Assembly: GCA_964477735.1 (NCBI GenBank)
Contig: CAYZFD010000073.1
Span: forward strand, 1 to 5,879
Source of the DNA: CAYZFD01 sp964477735
GTDB lineage: Bacteria > Bacteroidota > Bacteroidia > Flavobacteriales > Flavobacteriaceae
Length of the DNA: 5,879 nucleotides
Direction: 5' to 3'
Shown in pieces: positions 1-5,879 of this stretch. Under the pieces are notes generated by a model, which saw only the letters and a list, made by a program, of their open reading frames with translations, had not been told where the DNA came from and searched no databases. Both the position numbers and the translations under genes were made by a program. Numbering within the stretch: the first letter of the stretch is position 1; the number at the start of each line of letters is the position of its first letter.

Positions 1-1
1 G

Positions 2-1720
2 CTATTTTCGGCGTTTCTTTTTTCTGCTATTGCCCTGGGGTTTCATCCATTTATCGAAACCACTGCCGTCGAAATGACTTCTACGCTTTTTTGGATTTCG
101 TTTTCCAGACTTAGGGGTAACGGCCTTATTCGTAGCTTCACAAAAAAGCGGTACACCCTCAAACTCAAATCTTGAAACTTTTTTGCTGAACTGAGCAGCC
201 AAACTTCCTTCAATTTCAATAAAAGTTTCATGGCTGTTGATTTCGATATTCCCAATTTGAGCTTTGTTGTGCTGGAGCACTTCGTTTACTAAGCCAATGA
301 TTCGGGCAGGGTTGACATGTTGTTTGCGACCCACATTAATTTTTAGGCTAGTGTATTGAACATCCTTGTGGGCACGTGTCGCTTTTCGATCGTTAGATTT
401 TTCAGATTTTAGATCGTGATTTTTTCTGTAATAGGACAAAAACCTGTTAAATTCTGCCGAAACAAAATGTTTAATCAATGATTCTCTGTCTAGCCAGGCC
501 AACTTGTCGAAAATGGCAGGCAAGTAGGGGGCGATCAATTTTTCATCAACTACCACTTTCTCGATTTTATCGATGAGTGACATCAGTTGAATATGACAAA
601 CCTCCTCTCCTGTGGGGGGTTCTTTATGTTCGAATTGTATATTGGCTTTTCGGGCTGTGTCGTCTAATTTTTTTCGTTCTCTAGTGTGGGCTATTGCGAT
701 AGAAATACCACTGTTTCCAGCCCGCCCAGTTCTTCCACTTCGGTGTACATAGACTTCGGGGTCGTCGGGCAAGCCCACATTGATGACGTGCGAGAGGTTG
801 TCCACATCAAGCCCGCGTGCAGCCACATCGGTGGCCACCAACAACTGCAATTGCTTGGCTCGAAAACGATCCATGACGTCGTCGCGTTGGGCTTGTGAGA
901 GATCACCATGTAAGGCGTCGGCATTGTAACCGTCGGTCATGAGTTTGTTGGCGAACTCCTTAGTTTCCCTTCTTGTTCTACAAAAAATGATGGCGTAAAT
1001 ATTGGGATGCATGTCAGCGATGCGCTTGAGTAGGGCATAGCGGTCTTTGCTTTGCACCACATATTGCCAATGGCTTACATTTTTGGCGGCTTCGTTTTCG
1101 CGTGCCACCTGAATTTCTTCAGGGTTATGCATGTAATTTTTGGCAATGTTTCGGATTTCTTTAGACATGGTGGCCGAAAACAAAAGGGTTTGCTTTTCGG
1201 CTGGGGTAGTGTCTAAAATAGCGTTGAGCTCTTCCTTAAACCCCATTGAAAGCATTTCGTCGGCTTCGTCTAAAATGACACGTGAAATGCTAGAGATGTC
1301 GAGTTTGTTTCGCCGGATTAAATCATGCGTACGCCCAGGGGTGCCCACAATAATTTGAGGTCCTTTTTTGAGGTCTTTAATTTGATTTTCGATGCTTGTT
1401 CCACCATATACCGCCAATATGCGAATGTCTTTTTCGTATTGCGCAAAAGCTTCAAGGTCGCGTGCAATTTGAATGCAAAGTTCTCGAGTGGGGCAAAGGA
1501 CTAGGGTTTGTGGAAGTCGATCTTTGGGGTCGGTGAGGTGTAGGCTTGGCAATCCAAAGGCTGCCGTTTTTCCAGTGCCTGTTTGTGCCAATGCCATCAA
1601 ATCTTTATGAGAATTGAGCAACTGTGGGATGGCTTGTGCTTGAATGGGTGTGGGCGTTTTGTAGCCCAGTGTTTGAATGGCTTTGAGGAGAGAATCCTTA
1701 AGCCCTAATTGTTGAAACAT
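2..1720 (-). CDS. DEAD-box ATP-dependent RNA helicase with DbpA-type RNA-binding C-terminus
   Basis: ATP-dependent RNA helicase of the DeaD/CsdA/DbpA group, expected to remodel RNA duplexes in the cytoplasm, most likely in ribosome assembly or mRNA turnover. From the ATG at 1720 (572 aa) the motifs run in order: Q motif with F2 and Q27 of TPTPIQ, motif I AQTGTGKT (45-52), PTREL (77-81), TPGR (127-130), DEAD (151-154), SAT (182-184), IIFCRT (244-249), ATDVAARGLDV (296-306) and HRSGRTGRAG (326-335). All catalytic motifs are intact. After a helical linker (about 375-440), residues about 455-530 look like the DbpA RNA-binding domain (RRM-like), followed by a very basic tail ending KKKRRK. The frame stays open to a TTG at 1741, giving 579 aa; I prefer the ATG because the conserved domain begins right there with MFQQLGL. 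The stop is TAG at the window edge. No other minus-strand gene is visible, so it appears monocistronic here. Whether it is a DeaD or DbpA orthologue is not settled, so no symbol is given. Confidence 0.96.
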   Translation of the reverse strand: MFQQLGLKDSLLKAIQTLGYKTPTPIQAQAIPQLLNSHKDLMALAQTGTGKTAAFGLPSLHLTDPKDRLPQTLVLCPTRELCIQIARDLEAFAQYEKDIRILAVYGGTSIENQIKDLKKGPQIIVGTPGRTHDLIRRNKLDISSISRVILDEADEMLSMGFKEELNAILDTTPAEKQTLLFSATMSKEIRNIAKNYMHNPEEIQVARENEAAKNVSHWQYVVQSKDRYALLKRIADMHPNIYAIIFCRTRRETKEFANKLMTDGYNADALHGDLSQAQRDDVMDRFRAKQLQLLVATDVAARGLDVDNLSHVINVGLPDDPEVYVHRSGRTGRAGNSGISIAIAHTRERKKLDDTARKANIQFEHKEPPTGEEVCHIQLMSLIDKIEKVVVDEKLIAPYLPAIFDKLAWLDRESLIKHFVSAEFNRFLSYYRKNHDLKSEKSNDRKATRAHKDVQYTSLKINVGRKQHVNPARIIGLVNEVLQHNKAQIGNIEINSHETFIEIEGSLAAQFSKKVSRFEFEGVPLFCEATNKAVTPKSGKRNPKKRRSHFDGSGFDKWMKPQGNSRKKKRRK

Positions 1721-1821
1721 GTGGATTTTAACTTGCTGCAAAGAACGGTTATTTAATTGGGTTTCTGTCGTTCTGTTGATTTTATTTTTGCTACAGCTCT
1801 AGAAATGCACAAGTTCAGCGG

Positions 1822-1851
1822 TTTGTTTGGTTTCAATTTTTTGTATATTTG
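1822..1851 (+). promoter_or_regulatory. Bacteroidota-type sigma promoter (TTTG / TAnnTTTG)
   Basis: TATATTTG at 1844-1851 matches the Bacteroidota -7 consensus TAnnTTTG at every fixed base. A TTTG at 1822-1825 lies 18 nt upstream, within the spacing known for the -33 element; a second TTTG at 1826-1829 would give 14 nt. The -7 box ends 23 nt before the ATG at 1875, which fits a short leader. Seen directly: the motifs and distances. Inferred: that they drive the signal-peptide gene at 1875. No equally good match was found on the minus strand for the divergent helicase. Confidence 0.7.
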
Positions 1852-1874
1852 GGCTGAAACCTAATCTTATTGTT

Positions 1875-2939
1875 ATGAAACCTACTCACTTTCTCCTATT
1901 GTTTGGCCTGTTTACCCTTTCAGCACAAGAAAATTATTAGGCCAAAGACGATTCCGATCAAACTTTTGTGGATCTTATAAACTCTAGTGCTACTGTCGAG
2001 GCAGTGGCTCAAAACAGAGATAACCCCTACAGGCAATATTTAGAGTTTGAGGTTTTGCAAGACACCTTGTGGGTTGCAGACAACAATACGGCTAGCATTG
2101 TTTTAAAAAATCAAATTGAAAACATGGCTAGAGTGGTGGTATATGTCAAACTCTATGACCGATTACAAAGAAAATTTGTCGATTCGGGGGATCAAAAACT
2201 TGGTCTTGTTCATGTTCAAACCTATAGAGATGGAGCAGTGCAATTGCGTAAAGAATATCCGTTTCCAAATCATTACAATCAAATCGTTAGGCAGGGGGTT
2301 GAAAGCATTGGGATTGATCGGATTGAGATAGGCTTTAGTGTTGATCAGCCTTCGAATTATTGTTTTGTGTTAAGCAAACTTAGGGTGCGAGGATTGAGTG
2401 ATGAAGGTTATCAGTTTTTTAAAGAAAAAGAAGAAAACCATAAACTTATTCAATCCCTCAAGGCCAAGAAGGGCAATATTGTAAAGAACTACAAAAACAT
2501 TCTCAAAGACGTTTCGGGAAAATGGTCGCATATGCAACAATTGGTTGGCCTTGAAAAAATGAGTACTTTGATGCAGACACATCAAAAGGCCTTTAATTTT
2601 TTCGAAGACAATTCCCAGTTTAAAAAAGCATATTTAGACTTTCTAGACGGCTTAATTGATGAGAATTCTAAAAATCGTATAGAAACTGCTTTCCACCAAC
2701 TCCAAAACGAGATTGTTCCGGTTGAGAGCGGGACTCAAGGCAATACATTTTGGTCCTATGCATCGGTTTTAGATCATTTTTTCACTGGTGGCAAAATTAG
2801 TCGCTTGGTGAGCATGATCGAGAATGTTTTTGGGAACGGCATGCAAGTGGGGCAGATTCCTGTGTTGTGTATTGATCAAAATTGTTATCAACCCAAGAAA
2901 CTCAACAAGTATTTGGAAGGAACAAATGCGGTGTGTTAA
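1875..2939 (+). pseudogene. Predicted secreted protein of unknown family, interrupted by an in-frame TAG after its signal peptide
   Basis: I do not recognise the family. The frame opens at ATG 1875 with a textbook Sec signal peptide: K2, a hydrophobic core FLLLFGLF, then LSA followed by Q, a cleavage context common in Bacteroidota. After ENY, at codon 22 (1938-1940), there is a TAG, and the same frame then stays open to TAA at 2937-2939. Read through, the product would have 354 positions. Without readthrough, the only nearby restart is GTG at 1968 (323 aa, no signal peptide); there is no in-frame ATG between the TAG and that GTG. The mature part looks beta-rich up to about residue 172 (alternating strands such as VVVYVKLYD) and charged alpha-helical from about 175 to 280. 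Four cysteines (163, 332, 337, 354) sit mostly near the C-terminus; there is no membrane segment. A good promoter and start sit ahead of the signal peptide, not ahead of the GTG, which argues that 1875 is the ancestral start. TAG ends two other genes here, so genome-wide recoding is unlikely. A point nonsense mutation or a base-calling error is most likely. Confidence 0.75.
1938..1940 (+). other. In-frame amber codon separating signal peptide from mature protein
   Basis: TAG at codon 22 of the frame starting at 1875. The 21 codons before it form a signal peptide with a plausible cleavage site after codon 17, and the 332 codons after it contain no further stop. One substitution would restore a sense codon, for example CAG (Gln) or AAG (Lys). 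The following codon is GCC. No frameshift is needed, because both halves share one frame. Confidence 0.9.
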
Positions 2940-2982
2940 TTTTTTTTATAAAAACCGTAATATTTTTAATTTTTTTTATAAA
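2936..2982. repeat. 17-nt direct repeat in AT-rich spacer
   Basis: TTAATTTTTTTTATAAA occurs exactly at 2936-2952 and again at 2966-2982, a period of 30 nt. The first copy overlaps the TAA stop of the upstream gene and the second lies just ahead of the HTH gene. The sequence is low-complexity, so replication slippage or a small tandem duplication could explain it. The first copy overlaps the palindrome TTTTTATAAAAA (2943-2954). A regulatory role is possible but not shown. Confidence 0.6.
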
Positions 2983-2986
2983 TTTA
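2979..2986 (+). promoter_or_regulatory. Candidate -7 element for the HTH gene
   Basis: TAAATTTA matches TAnnTTTG except at the last base and ends 20 nt before the ATG at 3007, similar to the leader length seen for the gene at 1875. No convincing TTTG or TTG lies at the right distance upstream, and near matches are expected by chance in such AT-rich DNA. TATTTTTA at 2961-2968 is an equally imperfect alternative. Confidence 0.25.
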
Positions 2987-3006
2987 CTTCAAATTAAATC
3001 CTACTT

Positions 3007-3237
3007 ATGATGTTAAAAACACTACAAGAATCTCGTCTTATCATTGATTCACTTCCAAAAAAGATTAAAAATTCATCTCTCAAAACAAGAGCTATTGTTA
3101 AGTTGCTTGATATGAATCAGGTTACTTTCTACAACAGAATGAAAAGAAATGATTTTTCTTTAAACGAAGCCATTAAAATCTGTGAAATTTTAGAGTTCGA
3201 AAAAAAATTGGACAAAATAAATGTCCAAAACAACTGA
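3007..3237 (+). CDS. Small helix-turn-helix DNA-binding protein, probable transcriptional regulator
   Basis: A 76-residue protein whose middle resembles a lambda-repressor/XRE-like helix-turn-helix. Residues about 27-35 (TRAIVKLLD) would form the first helix, M36-N37 the turn, and about 38-48 (QVTFYNRMKRN) the recognition helix. The segment SLNEAIKICEILEFE (51-65) gives the following helix seen in this fold. It is basic and has no membrane segment or signal peptide, so it should be cytoplasmic. Two adjacent ATGs (3007 and 3010) could both start it; the first is used. GC content counted by hand is about 28% (64 of 231), clearly below the alanine dehydrogenase gene that follows, which could mean recent acquisition or simply the composition of a small regulatory gene. 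It is transcribed alone, with AT-rich spacers on both sides. The family call rests on pattern only. Target genes are unknown; the palindromes downstream are candidates. Confidence 0.75.
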   Translation: MMLKTLQESRLIIDSLPKKIKNSSLKTRAIVKLLDMNQVTFYNRMKRNDFSLNEAIKICEILEFEKKLDKINVQNN

Positions 3238-3262
3238 GTTTTACTTTATTTCTTTTAAAACT
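3237..3262 (+). terminator. Weak terminator-like hairpin after the HTH gene
   Basis: AGTTTTA (3237-3243) and TAAAACT (3256-3262) are perfect inverted arms of 7 bp around a 12-nt loop, starting at the last base of the HTH stop codon. The stem is A/T-rich and is not followed by a clean T run, so intrinsic termination is doubtful. Confidence 0.25.
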
Positions 3263-3288
3263 TTGATTTCAGGTTTTACCATTATAAA

Positions 3289-3303
3289 TCAATAATTTAT
3301 TGA
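3289..3303. promoter_or_regulatory. Palindromic operator-like site TCAATAA-T-TTATTGA
   Basis: A perfect 7-bp inverted repeat around a single central T lies between the HTH gene and alanine dehydrogenase, about 118 nt before the latter's start. A second, shorter inverted repeat, ATAAT-GTAT-ATTAT, follows at 3307-3320. Symmetric sites of this size suit a dimeric regulator. Binding by the neighbouring HTH protein or by an Lrp-type regulator of alanine metabolism is speculation. Chance palindromes are common in AT-rich spacers. Confidence 0.35.
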
Positions 3304-3365
3304 CCTATAATGTATATTATGTAAAATAGATTTTGTCAAATAAATAAAATCACTTATCCTAGCTC

Positions 3366-3396
3366 TTGCTTATCACAAAAATTGTTATTAATGTTG
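3366..3396 (+). promoter_or_regulatory. Candidate promoter for alanine dehydrogenase
   Basis: TTG at 3366-3368 is followed after 20 nt by TAATGTTG at 3389-3396, which matches TAnnTTTG at all but one fixed base. The box ends 24 nt before the ATG at 3421, nearly the same leader length as for the gene at 1875. A second near match, TAGATTTT (3327-3334), is farther away and less well placed. Confidence 0.4.
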
Positions 3397-3420
3397 TTCA
3401 AAAATTAAAGATACAGCAAA

Positions 3421-4533
3421 ATGAGGATTGGTGTCCCTAAAGAAATTAAAAACAACGAATATCGCGTTGGACTCACGCCTGCTGGTGTACAAGCCTTTAT
3501 TTTAGAAGGTCATCCTGTTTTCCTACAAAAAGGTGCTGGACTAGGCAGTGGCCACACTGATGAAGCCTACCAAAAAGTTGGTGCGCAGCTCCTGCCAACC
3601 ATTGAGGCCGTATACGAATCGGCAGAGATGATTGTAAAGGTTAAGGAGCCCCTCGAAATCGAATATCCACTAATACGCCCCGACCAGATTATTTACACAT
3701 TTTTTCATTTTGCAGCTTCAGTTTCACTTACTCAGGCCATGATGGCGCGCAAAGCGATTTGCGTGGCCTACGAAACTGTTGAAGCTCCCGACGGCAGTTT
3801 ACCTTTGCTCACGCCCATGTCTGAAGTGGCTGGTCGAATGGCCACGCAACAAGGTGCAAAATACCTCGAAAAACCCCAACAAGGTGCAGGAATACTGTTG
3901 GGAGGCGTTCCTGGGGTCGCTCCGGCGCAGGTTTTGGTTTTGGGTGGGGGCGTTGTGGGCACTCAAGCAGCCAAAATGGCTGCAGGTTTGGGGGCGCAAG
4001 TCACCATTTTCGATATCAATCTCAACCGATTAAGGGTGTTAGACGATCTCATGCCAGCCAATGTGCAAACCCGATTTGCCAATGCCTACAACTTAGAACA
4101 AGCCCTACCAAAGGCCCATTTGATTATTGGTGCGGTTTTGGTGCCCGGTGCCAAAGCGCCTAAACTCATCACCAAGAGCATGTTGTCTTCTCTACAAAAA
4201 GGTACTGTTTTGGTCGATGTTGCGGTTGATCAAGGGGGGTGTTTTGAAACCACCCATCCCACCACCCACAAAGACCCTACCTATATGATCGAAGGCATTC
4301 TCCACTACAGCGTTGCCAATATGCCTGGTGCTGTTCCACAAACTTCTACTGCTGCGCTCACCAACGCCACGCTTAAACACGGGTTGGATTTGGCCAATTT
4401 AGGCTGGAAAAAAGCTGGACAACTCCACGCTGGCCTGCAAAAAGGATTTAACATCGTTCAGGGTAAGGTGGTCAACAAAGCTGTAGCTGAAGCCTTCGAC
4501 CTCCCCTACACTCCAATTCAATCGGTTTTTTAG
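3421..4533 (+). CDS. ald: Alanine dehydrogenase
   Basis: NAD-dependent L-alanine dehydrogenase: reversible oxidative deamination of L-alanine to pyruvate, ammonium and NADH, in the cytoplasm. The 370 residues are the usual length of the family and begin with the hallmark MRIGVPKEIK and NEYRVGLTP. Residues matching the known active site are visible: R15, K75, H96 (FFHFAAS) and D270 (DVAVDQGGCFE). The nucleotide-binding Rossmann motif is VLGGGVVG (173-180), with D198 of IFDIN as the expected adenosine-ribose contact. MPGAVPQTST (301-310) is also typical. All of this supports an intact, active enzyme rather than the related transhydrogenase alpha subunit, which normally is longer or carries membrane segments. 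It is preceded by a 183-nt spacer with palindromes and a candidate promoter, and followed after 26 nt by the oxygenase gene in the same direction, so it may lead that operon. It ends with TAG, evidence that TAG functions as a stop in this organism. Confidence 0.97.
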   Translation: MRIGVPKEIKNNEYRVGLTPAGVQAFILEGHPVFLQKGAGLGSGHTDEAYQKVGAQLLPTIEAVYESAEMIVKVKEPLEIEYPLIRPDQIIYTFFHFAASVSLTQAMMARKAICVAYETVEAPDGSLPLLTPMSEVAGRMATQQGAKYLEKPQQGAGILLGGVPGVAPAQVLVLGGGVVGTQAAKMAAGLGAQVTIFDINLNRLRVLDDLMPANVQTRFANAYNLEQALPKAHLIIGAVLVPGAKAPKLITKSMLSSLQKGTVLVDVAVDQGGCFETTHPTTHKDPTYMIEGILHYSVANMPGAVPQTSTAALTNATLKHGLDLANLGWKKAGQLHAGLQKGFNIVQGKVVNKAVAEAFDLPYTPIQSVF

Positions 4534-4541
4534 TATATTCG
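4534..4541 (+). promoter_or_regulatory. Possible weak internal -7 element before the oxygenase gene
   Basis: TATATTCG directly follows the alanine dehydrogenase stop codon and matches TAnnTTTG at all but one fixed base, ending 18 nt before the ATG at 4560. No TTTG or TTG is found at the proper distance upstream, so read-through from the upstream gene is at least as likely. Confidence 0.2.
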
Positions 4542-4559
4542 TGCAACGATATCATATAA

Positions 4560-5513
4560 ATGAACCAAAGAATTCCGAGTGTAGATTTAAGAGATTTTTT
4601 AAGTGAAAATCCAACTCAAAGACAAGCTTTTATTGATGCCCTTGGCGCAGCCTATCAAGACATAGGTTTTGTGGCGCTTAAAGGTCATTTTTTAGATCAA
4701 AACCTGGTCGATCGTCTCTATGCACAAGTACGACAGTTTTTCGACCTGCCTGATACCCAAAAAAGAAAATATGAAATCGAAGGTCTTGGGGGTCAAAGAG
4801 GTTATACCGCCTTCGGAAAAGAACATGCCAAAGGGAAAAAAGAAGGGGATTTGAAAGAGTTTTGGCATTTTGGTCAATATCCTGAGCAGCCCGAAAAACT
4901 CGACGAAGTTTATCCAGATAATGTTGTGGTTGAAGAATTGCCCGAATTTAATGCCGTAGGTAAAGAAACCTATAAGGCGCTCGAAAAAACGGGTGTTTAT
5001 GTGCTACGTGCCTTGGCTTTACACTTAGGGTTAACCGAACAATATTTTGACCCTTTTGTGAAAGATGGCAACAGTATCCTAAGAGCCATCCACTACCCGC
5101 CCATTACTGAAGAACCTAAAAATGCAGTGCGCGCTGCGGCCCACGGCGACATCAACCTCATTACTCTACTCATGGGAGCCCAAGGGCGTGGCTTGCAAGT
5201 GCAAAACCATCAAGGGGATTGGATTGACGCCATTGCTGAACCAGACGAGTTGGTGATCAATGTTGGTGATATGCTTTCGAGACATACCAATAACAAACTC
5301 AAATCCACCATACACAGAGTGGTGAACCCTCCCAAAGAACTTTGGGGCACTTCGCGCTATTCCATTCCCTTTTTCATGCACCCCGTAAGTGCCATGAAAC
5401 TTGATGTATTAGACACCTGCACCGATGCCAACCACCCTGCTCAATTCGAAAATATCACCGCAGGAGCCTTTCTAAAACAAAGGTTGTATGAACTGGGGTT
5501 GTTAAAAAAATAA
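4560..5513 (+). CDS. Isopenicillin-N-synthase-like 2-oxoglutarate/Fe(II)-dependent oxygenase
   Basis: Non-heme iron oxygenase of the isopenicillin N synthase / plant dioxygenase superfamily, 317 aa, cytoplasmic (no signal peptide). The N-terminal DIOX_N-like region covers about residues 4-120, with the typical IPSVDL start, the DIGFVALKGH segment and a QFFDLPDTQKRKY helix. The double-stranded beta-helix core spans about 170-275. The iron ligands are H195, D197 (AAHGD) and H252 (STIHRVVNP), and the 2-oxoglutarate clamp is R266-x-S268 (RYSIPF). LRAIHYPP (174-181) is another family hallmark. All metal and cosubstrate residues are present, and the R-x-S clamp suggests 2-oxoglutarate use, although true IPNS, which has no 2-oxoglutarate, also keeps this motif. 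Related bacterial proteins are seldom characterised; antibiotic biosynthesis is not supported because no biosynthetic neighbours are present. The stop lies 2 nt before the SUI1-family gene, implying translational coupling. The substrate is unknown. Confidence 0.92.
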   Translation: MNQRIPSVDLRDFLSENPTQRQAFIDALGAAYQDIGFVALKGHFLDQNLVDRLYAQVRQFFDLPDTQKRKYEIEGLGGQRGYTAFGKEHAKGKKEGDLKEFWHFGQYPEQPEKLDEVYPDNVVVEELPEFNAVGKETYKALEKTGVYVLRALALHLGLTEQYFDPFVKDGNSILRAIHYPPITEEPKNAVRAAAHGDINLITLLMGAQGRGLQVQNHQGDWIDAIAEPDELVINVGDMLSRHTNNKLKSTIHRVVNPPKELWGTSRYSIPFFMHPVSAMKLDVLDTCTDANHPAQFENITAGAFLKQRLYELGLLKK

Positions 5514-5515
5514 GC

Positions 5516-5845
5516 ATGGCTAAACTCAACAGCTTAGAAGATCTAAAAAACCTTTTTCCAGAGGCTATAGACACCTACCAACCCGACTCAAAAGACTCTT
5601 TTGTGCCTCAAGACTTAGAAGCACATTTTAGCAATAAAGGGCGCGCCGGAAAAACCCTCACCCTCATCAAAGGTTTTAGCGGAACGGAAGAGGAATTACA
5701 AGCTTTAGGAAAAGCTTTAAAAAAACATTGTGGTGTGGGCGGAACCATCAAAGATGGAGAAATCTTGATACAAGGAAATTATCGTGACAAAATCATGACT
5801 TATTTACAAGAGTTAGGGCATCGCGTTAAACGTGTTGGAGGATAA
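5516..5845 (+). CDS. SUI1/eIF1-family translation factor, YciH-like
   Basis: A 109-residue protein of the SUI1 family, the bacterial relatives of eukaryotic initiation factor eIF1 (YciH in Escherichia coli), thought to act at the small ribosomal subunit and influence start-site fidelity. The SUI1 domain takes up about residues 44-108. The family signature is clear in KKHCGVGGTIKDGEILIQGN (69-88), and an LxxLGHxVKRVGG end follows. The N-terminal 40 residues are a variable, acidic extension (FPEAIDTYQPDSKD). The length is normal for bacterial members. The start ATG at 5516 lies 2 nt after the oxygenase stop, so the two are almost surely co-transcribed and probably translationally coupled. The stop is 2 nt before the next start. 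The function of bacterial members is less firmly established than that of eIF1. Confidence 0.93.
   Translation: MAKLNSLEDLKNLFPEAIDTYQPDSKDSFVPQDLEAHFSNKGRAGKTLTLIKGFSGTEEELQALGKALKKHCGVGGTIKDGEILIQGNYRDKIMTYLQELGHRVKRVGG
5837..5841 (+). promoter_or_regulatory. Shine-Dalgarno-like GGAGG before the last gene
   Basis: GGAGG sits 6 nt before the ATG at 5848 and is the only strong Shine-Dalgarno match noticed at a gene start here. It lies within the Gly-Gly codons that end the SUI1-family gene, so it could be coincidental. It supports the chosen start of the partial gene. Confidence 0.5.
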
Positions 5846-5847
5846 AG

Positions 5848-5879
5848 ATGAAAGCATCGGAACGCATCCTCAATCCCGA
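5848..5879 (+). CDS. Start of an unidentified gene, truncated by the window end
   Basis: Only ten full codons are visible, encoding MKASERILNP, before the window stops. The ATG is 2 nt after the TAA of the SUI1-family gene and follows a GGAGG at suitable spacing, so a real gene start in the same operon is likely. Too little protein is present to name a family. Confidence 0.6.
   Translation, partial: MKASERILNP

Noticed and set aside
686..1358. Several 70-77-codon open frames inside the helicase region, on both strands
   Set aside because: They lie wholly within a helicase gene with intact motifs and show no recognisable domain or start signal of their own.
1938..1940. Genetic-code reassignment or pyrrolysine at TAG
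   Set aside because: TAG ends the helicase and alanine dehydrogenase genes at family-typical lengths, and no pyrrolysine machinery is visible.
2370..2585. Minus-strand open frame rich in Phe inside the unknown secreted-protein gene
   Set aside because: The FFFFF-like run is the antisense of Lys/Glu codons; it is a shadow of the real frame.
2940..3006. Intrinsic terminator formed by the T-rich spacer
   Set aside because: The only symmetric element, TTTTTATAAAAA, has no GC stem and no loop, so it does not look like a terminator hairpin.
3301..3311. TTGACC and TATAAT resembling an E. coli sigma70 promoter
   Set aside because: The two hexamers are directly adjacent, not 17 nt apart, and the organism appears to use the Bacteroidota-type -33/-7 signals.
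3768..4033. Overlapping open frames in other frames within alanine dehydrogenase
   Set aside because: They are shadows of a GC-richer segment of a clearly intact gene, with Pro/Thr- or Trp-rich unstructured products.
4560..5513. Beta-lactam biosynthesis role for the IPNS-like gene
   Set aside because: No peptide synthetase or other biosynthetic neighbour is present; the similarity is at superfamily level only.

Overview
The window looks like a stretch of chromosome from a marine or environmental member of the Bacteroidota, probably a flavobacterium. The evidence is a perfect TAnnTTTG -7 element with an upstream TTTG ahead of one gene, mostly A/T-rich leaders without Shine-Dalgarno sequences, AT-rich spacers, an 'SA|Q' signal peptide, and protein relatives typical of that phylum. 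This is inference from sequence alone; no 16S gene or other taxonomic marker is present.

Layout. The left third, minus strand, carries a complete DEAD-box RNA helicase with a DbpA-type C-terminal RNA-binding domain. A 133-155 nt divergent spacer follows, holding the best promoter in the window. On the plus strand comes a gene for a predicted exported protein of unknown family (1875-2939). Its signal peptide is cut off from the mature part by one in-frame TAG, so it is annotated here as a probable pseudogene or disrupted gene. An AT-rich spacer with a 17-nt direct repeat leads to a small, very AT-rich gene (3007-3237) for a helix-turn-helix protein. A 183-nt spacer follows with palindromes and a candidate promoter.

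The right half reads as one plus-strand cluster: alanine dehydrogenase (3421-4533), an isopenicillin-N-synthase-like 2-oxoglutarate/Fe(II) oxygenase (4560-5513), a SUI1/YciH-type translation factor (5516-5845), and the first ten codons of another gene running off the window. Gaps of 26, 2 and 2 nt suggest co-transcription, certainly for the last three.

How the genes fit together. Alanine dehydrogenase links alanine to pyruvate, ammonium and NADH. The helicase and the YciH-like protein both belong to RNA or translation housekeeping. The oxygenase's substrate cannot be read from sequence. I see no mobile element, CRISPR array, tRNA or rRNA, and no multi-gene novel system. The strongest anomaly is the amber codon right after a well-formed signal peptide. 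No gene-free stretch exceeds 300 bases.
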